Below, piece after piece: positions 58,811 through 64,000 of a DNA stretch of 64,000 nt. The notes beneath the pieces were generated by a model that was given only the letters and a program-made list of their open reading frames with translations, ran no database searches and had not been told where the DNA came from. The translations under genes were made by a program, and so were the position numbers. The stretch lies in assembly GCF_027922165.1 (NCBI RefSeq), contig NZ_BSFD01000005.1:133215-197214 (forward strand). The letters are read 5' to 3'. Origin of the DNA: Brevundimonas intermedia. GTDB lineage: Bacteria > Pseudomonadota > Alphaproteobacteria > Caulobacterales > Caulobacteraceae. Within the stretch, counting starts at the first letter, position 1. Every line of letters begins with the position of its first letter.

Positions 58811-60276
58811 ACCGTCTTTCCAATGCGGCGCTGAAAGCCCTGCCCGCCGATGTCGTGGTTTCTGGCTATGACCGCGCCCGGGTGAAGACCGGCGTGGTTC
58901 ACCTGGGCATCGGCGCCTTCCACCGCGCTCACCAGGCGGTGGTTTTCGACGATGCGCTGGCGAGCGGCGACCTGCGCTGGGGCGTCCTGGGCGCCTCGCT
59001 GCGGTCGCCCGGGGTCCGTGATCAACTGAATCCGCAGGACGGTCTCTACACCCTGGTCGTCCGCGACGGCTCTGACGAGCATCTGCGGGTCGTCGGCGCC
59101 GGTTGCGGCGTCCTGGTCGGCCCGGAAGACCCCGTCGCTTTGGTGGCGGCCATGGCCCACCCGGAGGTCCATATCGTCACTCTGACCGTGACCGAAAAGG
59201 GCTATCGCCTCGACCCGGCGACCGGCCATCTGCTTGCGGACGATCCGGATGTCGCGGCCGATCTGGCCGACATCGCAGCGCCCCGCACCGCGCCCGGCTT
59301 CGTCGTTGCGGCGCTGCGGGCGAGGAAGGCGCGCGGCCTGAAGCCGTTCACGGTCATCAGCTGCGACAATCTTCCGCACAACGGCCGGCGCATACGCGCC
59401 GGGGTCCTTGCCATGGCGCGTCGGATCGACCCTGCCCTGGCCAGGTGGATCGAGACGGAGGGCGCGTTCCCCCAAACCATGGTCGACCGGATCGTCCCGG
59501 CGACCACGCCCGACGACATCGCCGGCCTGGCCGCCCGGCTCGGCGTCGAGGACCGGGGCATGGTCAAGGCCGAGCCCTTCAGCCAGTGGGTGATCGAGGA
59601 CTGGTTCGCGGGCGAACGGCCGGATTTCCTCTCGCTCGGCGTGCAACTGACCCACGCGGTCGAGCCGTGGGAAGACGCCAAGCTGCGCCTGCTGAACGGC
59701 GCCCATTCGGCCATCGCCTATCTCGGCGCCCTGTCCGGCCATGAGCATGTTCATGAGGCCGTCGCCGTCCCCGCCTTCCGCGCCTATGTCGAGGCCCTGT
59801 GGGACGAGGCCCAGACCACGCTGAACCCGCCGCCTGGCCTGGACATTCCCGCCTATCGCCAGGCGCTGATGGGCCGGTTCTCGAACGCCGCCCTGATGCA
59901 CCGCACTCGCCAGATCGCCATGGACGGCTCGCAGAAGCTGCCCCAGCGCCTGCTGGCGGCCGCCGCCGAACGTCTCGCGGCCGGGCAGGGGATCAAGGCT
60001 TTGGCCCTTGGCGTCGCCGCCTGGATGAGGTGGCAATCCGGCGTGACCGAAAGCGGCGAAGTCGTTCTCGTTGATGATCCGCTGGCGGCCAAGACCGCTC
60101 AGCAGCTGGCGGGCGTTGATGACGACCCGAGCCGCGTCCTGGCTCTGCTGGGCCTGTCCGCCGTCTTTCCGCCCCGTTTGGCGGGCGACAGCCGGTTCGC
60201 GGTGGCGGTCACCGACGCCTATCGGTCGCTCCGCCGCAACGGCGCGGTCGAAGCCGCGCGTCGGGCGGCGGAGTAG
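58807..60276 (+). CDS. uxuB: mannitol dehydrogenase-family uronate reductase (fructuronate reductase-like)
   Basis: A 489-residue polyol-specific long-chain dehydrogenase. The N-terminus has VVHLGIGAFHRAHQAVVFDDAL (NAD-binding). Further blocks are FTVISCDNLPHNG, FSQWVIEDWFAGERPDF and DAKLRLLNGAHSAIAYLG, giving the catalytic set K292, N297 and H300 with mannitol dehydrogenase spacing. The sequence looks like UxuB rather than UxaB, yet the next gene is uxaA, whose substrate altronate comes from tagaturonate. It may therefore reduce tagaturonate here, or both keto-uronates. GTG start overlaps uxaC; uxaA follows 3 bp on. Confidence 0.88.
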   Translation: MNRLSNAALKALPADVVVSGYDRARVKTGVVHLGIGAFHRAHQAVVFDDALASGDLRWGVLGASLRSPGVRDQLNPQDGLYTLVVRDGSDEHLRVVGAGCGVLVGPEDPVALVAAMAHPEVHIVTLTVTEKGYRLDPATGHLLADDPDVAADLADIAAPRTAPGFVVAALRARKARGLKPFTVISCDNLPHNGRRIRAGVLAMARRIDPALARWIETEGAFPQTMVDRIVPATTPDDIAGLAARLGVEDRGMVKAEPFSQWVIEDWFAGERPDFLSLGVQLTHAVEPWEDAKLRLLNGAHSAIAYLGALSGHEHVHEAVAVPAFRAYVEALWDEAQTTLNPPPGLDIPAYRQALMGRFSNAALMHRTRQIAMDGSQKLPQRLLAAAAERLAAGQGIKALALGVAAWMRWQSGVTESGEVVLVDDPLAAKTAQQLAGVDDDPSRVLALLGLSAVFPPRLAGDSRFAVAVTDAYRSLRRNGAVEAARRAAE

Positions 60277-60279
60277 ATC

Positions 60280-61779
60280 ATGCCCCGCGCCCTCGTCCTG
60301 AACCCCGCCGACGACGTCGCCATCGTCGTGGACGATATCGCTGCCGGTGATACGCCCGAGGGTCTTGGCGCGCCCGCGCGCGTCGACATCGCCACCGGCC
60401 ACAAGATCGCGCGGCATGCGGTGGAGGCAGGCGGTCTGGTCCGCCGCTATGGCCAGGTCATCGGCCGCGCCAAGGCCGATATTGCGGCCGGAGATCATGT
60501 CCACGTCCACAATCTGGCCATGGCCGAAGATGGGCGCGAGTTCGAGGTCGGGGTCGACCAGCGCCCGCCCGCGCCTCTGTCCGGCGCGACCTTCAACGGC
60601 ATTGTCAGGGCCGACGGTCGGATCGGCACGCGAAACTATGTGGGCGTCCTGACCAGCGTGAACTGTTCGGCCACGGTCGCGCGCCGCATCGCCGACGCCT
60701 TCCCGGATTCCAGTCTTCCCCAGGGCGTGGACGGCGTCGTCGCCTTCACACACCAGGGCGGCTGCGGCGGCTCGTCACTTAGCAGCGACGTGACCCTGCT
60801 GCAGCGAACCCTGGCAGGGTACGCCAGACATCCGAACTTCCACTCCATCCTGATCGTGGGCCTGGGCTGCGAGGCCAATCAGATTCCCGCCTGGCTGGCC
60901 AACGAAGGTCTGGAGGCCGGCCCTGACCTGCGCGCCCTGACCATACAGGAGGCGGGCGGCACCGCTCGCGCCATCGAGGCCGGCATCGCGGTCGTCCGTG
61001 ATCTGGTCGCCGAGGCCGCCAAGGTCGAACGCCAGCCCGTCTCAGCCTCCCATCTGACCGTCGGCCTGCAGTGCGGTGGATCGGACGGCTGGTCCGGCGT
61101 TACGGCTAATCCGGCCTTGGGCGCGGCGGTGGACCTGCTGGTCGCGCACGGCGGCTCGGCCATGTTGTCGGAAACCCCCGAGATCTGGGGCGCCGAACAC
61201 CTGCTGTTGCGTCGCGCGGCGTCGCAGGCCGTGGCGGACAAGCTGAACGCGCGTCTGGCCTGGTGGCGCGACTATGCCGAGCGGCACCAGATGGAGTTGA
61301 ATAACAACCCTTCGCCAGGCAATCTGAAGGGCGGGCTGACCACCATATTGGAGAAGTCGCTGGGCGCGGTGGCCAAGGCGGGCTCCACTCCGCTGAACGA
61401 TGTGATCGGCTATGCTGAACCGCTGAGGGTGAAGGGACTCAGCTTCATGGACAGCCCTGGATATGACCCCTGCTCGGCCACGGGGCAGATCGCTTCGGGC
61501 GCCAATCTGATCGTCTTCACCACGGGCCGGGGCTCGGTATTCGGGGCCAAGCCCGCGCCGTCGATCAAGGTGGCCTCCAACGCGAAACTGGCCAACTGGA
61601 TGGACGAGGATATGGACGTCGACGCCTCGCCCGTCCTGACCGGGACCAGCCTGGCCGAGGTCGGCGCCGTCATCTTCCAGAAGATGCTCGACGTCGCCTC
61701 GGGCGAACGGTCCAAGTCCGAGGCCTTGGGCATCGGCGACAACGAGTTCGTGCCCTGGCAGGTGGGGGCCTATCTCTAG
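60280..61779 (+). CDS. uxaA: altronate dehydratase
   Basis: Dehydrates D-altronate to 2-keto-3-deoxygluconate. The 499-residue protein has the N-terminal SAF domain (NPADDVAIVVDDIAAGDTPEG, IATGHKIARHAVEAGGLVRRYGQVIG). The main UxaA domain follows with FNGIVRADGRIGTRNYVGVL, HQGGCGGSSLSSD, GLGCEANQIP, LQCGGSDGWSGVTANPALG and the C-terminal cysteine/glycine-rich FMDSPGYDPCSATGQIASGANLIVFTTGRGS. The enzymes are iron-dependent. It is the last gene of the uxaC-uxuB-uxaA operon and meets the pectate lyase tail to tail with a 3-bp gap. Confidence 0.96.
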   Translation: MPRALVLNPADDVAIVVDDIAAGDTPEGLGAPARVDIATGHKIARHAVEAGGLVRRYGQVIGRAKADIAAGDHVHVHNLAMAEDGREFEVGVDQRPPAPLSGATFNGIVRADGRIGTRNYVGVLTSVNCSATVARRIADAFPDSSLPQGVDGVVAFTHQGGCGGSSLSSDVTLLQRTLAGYARHPNFHSILIVGLGCEANQIPAWLANEGLEAGPDLRALTIQEAGGTARAIEAGIAVVRDLVAEAAKVERQPVSASHLTVGLQCGGSDGWSGVTANPALGAAVDLLVAHGGSAMLSETPEIWGAEHLLLRRAASQAVADKLNARLAWWRDYAERHQMELNNNPSPGNLKGGLTTILEKSLGAVAKAGSTPLNDVIGYAEPLRVKGLSFMDSPGYDPCSATGQIASGANLIVFTTGRGSVFGAKPAPSIKVASNAKLANWMDEDMDVDASPVLTGTSLAEVGAVIFQKMLDVASGERSKSEALGIGDNEFVPWQVGAYL

Positions 61780-61782
61780 GCT

Positions 61783-63435
61783 CTACACGCCCAAGGCCTC
61801 GATCAGGTCGCCCATATTGCGGATGAAGACGGCGGTCGAGACCCCCTCGACCGGGAAGTCGGTCTGATAGGGCGAGGTGTCCCACAGGTCGCCGACGCGG
61901 GTCATCTGATATTCGCCGCCGGTCACCGCCGTGGGCGACGGCCCCCTGTAAGGATTGGAGGTCGTGGTCAGGGGCGTGGACCAGTAGCCGCGCGCGTTCA
62001 GTTCAGCCATCACCTCGGCGGCGCGGTTGGCGTGCGGACGGCTCAGGCGTCGCGCATCGCTGGACATGTCCCAGACATCCACGTCCTGCAGCGTGAAATA
62101 TCTCGGCAGGCTTAGAGAACCGGGGCGTGCCTTCAGCGGCGAGCCTTGGGTCGCCTCCTCGACGGACAGGGCCGACAGGCGTGCATATTCGGCGCGCAGG
62201 GCCGGGGTGTCGACGTTGCGGAACGAGCCGTAATGGACGATCAGATTGGTCGGATTGTCGTCGGCGTAATACTGGCCGTTGGCGATGTTGGAGCCGCGCC
62301 GGTGGATGTAGATCGGGGTGTTGGCGCCTTCCAGAACAAAGGTCGGATGCGTGCGGCCCGGCGTGTTCAGCGGCGGCTTGGTCGCCACCTGATCCAGCCA
62401 GTCCATGGCCTCGGGCAGACGGGCCAGATATTTACGGTCGCCGGTCAGGCGGTAGAAGCCCAACATCGACTTGATGTTCGTCCCCGTCGCATGGGTGACG
62501 AAGGCCTGGGGCTCGATAGTGCGGGCGCCGGCCGGTTTCAGCGTGTCGGGGAAGTGTTGCAGGCCCCAGGCGGGTTGCGGCTGCGGCTGCTGGGTCTTCA
62601 CGAAGATGTCCATGCCGCGGTGGATGGCGTCCAGCACCCGGGCGTCGCCCCGACCGTTCCGCGCCAGGCCGTGATAGGCGTAGATCAGGAACTCCAGGTT
62701 CTCGCCCGCCACATCGTCGTTGAAGGTGATGTAGGGGGTGTAGTCGGCATGCCCGTGCAGGCCGCCGTTCTCGACGAAGGGATAGCGCTGGGGCCAGCCG
62801 CCGTTGGCGTACTGGCTGTCCAGAACGAAGCGGATCGCCTTGTTCAGCGGGGCCAGATATTTGCGGTCCTTCTTCTCCAGATAGACCCGTAGCAGCAGCT
62901 GCGACGCCTCGGCTGTGCCGGCGTCGTCGAAGGTGGCGTTGCCATAGTAGTGGTGGAATTCCTCCAGCCGCCAGGCGTTCGCCGCGACCGTGGCGTACCA
63001 CTGTTTCAGCGACTCCTCGCCGGCGGTGTCGATGACATAGTTCCAGCCGCCGGTCGGGTGCTGGCCCCGGATCAGGGCGTCGGCGGCGGACTTGGCGGCC
63101 TCGTAGTAGAAGGTGTCGCCGGTGGCGTGATAGGCGTCCAGGTAGAGGTGGCCCATGGTGGCCGTACCCGGCGGCTGGACCCAGATCATCGTTGGGCCGG
63201 CCTCCAGTTCGCCCCAGCGGCGCGAGAAGTCGGGCAGGTACTGCCAGACGTAACCGCCCTGCACAGCGGCCTCCTCGACCATGAACCGGGCGGCGCGTTT
63301 CATGGCGTCCAGAACGGCGGCGCGGTCGGGCGAGGCCTGGGCGCCGGCCGGCAGGGCGGGGGCCGAGGCGGCGACGAAGGTGGCGGCGGCGCCGGCGGCC
63401 AGCAGGGCGCGACGGTTCATGGACGGTGCGGGCAT
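61783..63435 (-). CDS. pectate lyase, PL10-like
   Basis: A 550-residue exported enzyme. The signal MNRRALLAAGAAATFVAASAPALPAGAQA carries a twin-arginine-like NRRALL. The catalytic part shows an all-helical barrel with GGWPQRYPFVENGGLHGHADYTPYITFNDDVAGENL, the pattern seen in the PelA/Pel-15E (PL10) family. A long C-terminal portion (about 350-550) with repeated hydrophobic helices makes it longer than the simplest PL10 enzymes. It would cut polygalacturonate by beta-elimination outside the cytoplasm. The start at 63435 has an AGGAG site; the frame from 63507 is not supported. Confidence 0.82.
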   Translation of the reverse strand: MPAPSMNRRALLAAGAAATFVAASAPALPAGAQASPDRAAVLDAMKRAARFMVEEAAVQGGYVWQYLPDFSRRWGELEAGPTMIWVQPPGTATMGHLYLDAYHATGDTFYYEAAKSAADALIRGQHPTGGWNYVIDTAGEESLKQWYATVAANAWRLEEFHHYYGNATFDDAGTAEASQLLLRVYLEKKDRKYLAPLNKAIRFVLDSQYANGGWPQRYPFVENGGLHGHADYTPYITFNDDVAGENLEFLIYAYHGLARNGRGDARVLDAIHRGMDIFVKTQQPQPQPAWGLQHFPDTLKPAGARTIEPQAFVTHATGTNIKSMLGFYRLTGDRKYLARLPEAMDWLDQVATKPPLNTPGRTHPTFVLEGANTPIYIHRRGSNIANGQYYADDNPTNLIVHYGSFRNVDTPALRAEYARLSALSVEEATQGSPLKARPGSLSLPRYFTLQDVDVWDMSSDARRLSRPHANRAAEVMAELNARGYWSTPLTTTSNPYRGPSPTAVTGGEYQMTRVGDLWDTSPYQTDFPVEGVSTAVFIRNMGDLIEALGV

Positions 63436-63501
63436 GGGAACTCCTGGGTGACCTCTCGACCGGCTCTTGGCGACCGTTTCGAGCGACGACTGAAGCATGA
63501 T

Positions 63502-63515
63502 TGACACCGGTTTCC
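63502..63515. promoter_or_regulatory. operator-like palindrome before the pectate lyase
   Basis: TGACACCGGTTTCC lies 67 bp upstream of the pectate lyase start, in the gap between it and kdgK. It shares TGACACCGGT with the two sites in the esterase-receptor promoter. The rest of the gap (63516-63605) shows nothing I can name. Confidence 0.6.
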
Positions 63516-63605
63516 TAGCCCCGACGGGAATGGGCCGGTAACAGGCCCGTCAACGACCTTGCCCCGTTTTGAAGGCATGGAGAAGCCGCGCCCTAGCTGG
63601 ACAAT

Positions 63606-63637
63606 AGCTGGAGAAACCCTGGAGATAATTTCCAGCT
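63606..63637 (-). terminator. hairpin after kdgK
   Basis: AGCTGGA (63606-63612) pairs with TCCAGCT (63631-63637), with an internal CTGGA/TCCAG alternative, immediately after the kdgK stop. On the minus strand it is followed by ATTGTCC. A direct repeat TAGCTGGA adjoins it. Confidence 0.45.
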
Positions 63638-64000
63638 TTACCGTCGGATATCGAAACCTTCGTGCTGCATGGCGGCGTGGACATCCTCTGCGGAGAAGAG
63701 GTTGAAGTCGCCGGGGACGGAGTGTTTGAGGCCGGCGGCGGCGAGGCCGAAATCGAGGGCCTGTGGGTCGGTCCATCCGCTCCAAAGGCCGAACAGGACG
63801 CCGGAGGCGAAGGCGTCGCCGCCGCCGACGCGGTCGATGACTCCGGCCATGTGGATGGCCTCGGCCCGGGTCTCGACCACGCCGTCGCCGTCGCGGGTCA
63901 GCATGACGGCGGACAGGGCCTGGTCGGCGACGCTGTCCTGGACGCGCAGGGTGCAGGCGATGCGTTGCAGGCGAGGGAAGGCGGCGAAGGCGGCGGCCGC
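63638..64000 (-). CDS. kdgK: 2-keto-3-deoxygluconate kinase, C-terminal part (runs off the window)
   Basis: About 120 C-terminal residues of a pfkB-family sugar kinase. The frame is open from the window edge to the TAA at 63638-63640. The second pfkB signature reads VIDRVGGGDAFASGVLFGL, with the catalytic Asp in GGGDAFASG. The ending GLKHSVPGDFNLFSAEDVHAAMQ is characteristic of KDG kinases. It phosphorylates 2-keto-3-deoxygluconate, the product of UxaA, to KDPG for aldol cleavage, completing the galacturonate path. The N-terminus and promoter lie outside the window. It is upstream of the pectate lyase on the same strand. Confidence 0.9.
   Translation of the reverse strand, partial: AAAAFAAFPRLQRIACTLRVQDSVADQALSAVMLTRDGDGVVETRAEAIHMAGVIDRVGGGDAFASGVLFGLWSGWTDPQALDFGLAAAGLKHSVPGDFNLFSAEDVHAAMQHEGFDIRR

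Noticed and set aside
58798..60753. A 651-codon minus-strand frame opposite uxuB and uxaA
   Set aside because: It is antisense to two well-supported enzymes and has shadow-like composition.

Overview
The window comes from a high-GC (about two thirds G+C by eye) alphaproteobacterium. A gcrA cell-cycle regulator, a podJ polarity gene and a complete cpa/tad Flp-pilus locus together point to the Caulobacteraceae; I infer a Brevundimonas-like genome. No rRNA, tRNA, CRISPR, prophage or insertion sequence was seen. Genes are densely packed, with many ATGA/GTGA-type overlaps.

Layout. 1-18 kb is mostly housekeeping: a partial OPT transporter, a PAP2 phosphatase, mutM, an enoyl-CoA hydratase, a secreted hydrolase, a lower-GC orphan lipoprotein, recQ, an NDUFA9-like protein, an LTA4H-like M1 peptidase, a Bcr/CflA pump, amn, a membrane protein/regulator pair, a tyrosine phosphatase and pabB. 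18-29 kb is the pilus locus. Two TadE-like genes and a free-standing secretin N-domain gene diverge from pilA-cpaABCDEF-tadB-tadC, with a terminator just after pilA. 29-44 kb is mixed: an M20 hydrolase, dapE, cupin+MFS, dcd, apaG, gcrA, an ABC-2 permease, an M28 peptidase, argD-argF and an EF-hand protein. 44-51.8 kb holds podJ, a TauE/TIGR02186 pair, gluQ, a HhH-GPD glycosylase, a TRIC channel and an HNH protein. 51.8-64 kb is a pectin/galacturonate utilisation locus: esterase, TonB-dependent receptor, LamG lipoprotein, uxaC-uxuB-like-uxaA, a PL10-like pectate lyase and a partial kdgK.

How genes fit together. In the last block the pectate lyase and esterase would act on pectin outside the cytoplasm and the receptor would import oligomers. 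UxaC, the UxuB-like reductase, UxaA and KdgK would then carry galacturonate to KDPG. Four TGNCACCGGT-type palindromes at its promoters suggest one shared repressor. The pilus, gcrA and podJ genes share cell-cycle style regulatory DNA: clustered GANTC (CcrM) sites, a consensus CtrA box and a GTCCACAG DnaA-like motif.

Intergenic space also carries six palindromic elements in three sequence families (9.5, 9.7, 14.7, 31.2, 34.9 and 40.7 kb). I did not find an obviously new defence or mobile system. The best leads are the regulatory arrays, the repeat families, the pilus-side triplet, and a few uncharacterised gene pairs.
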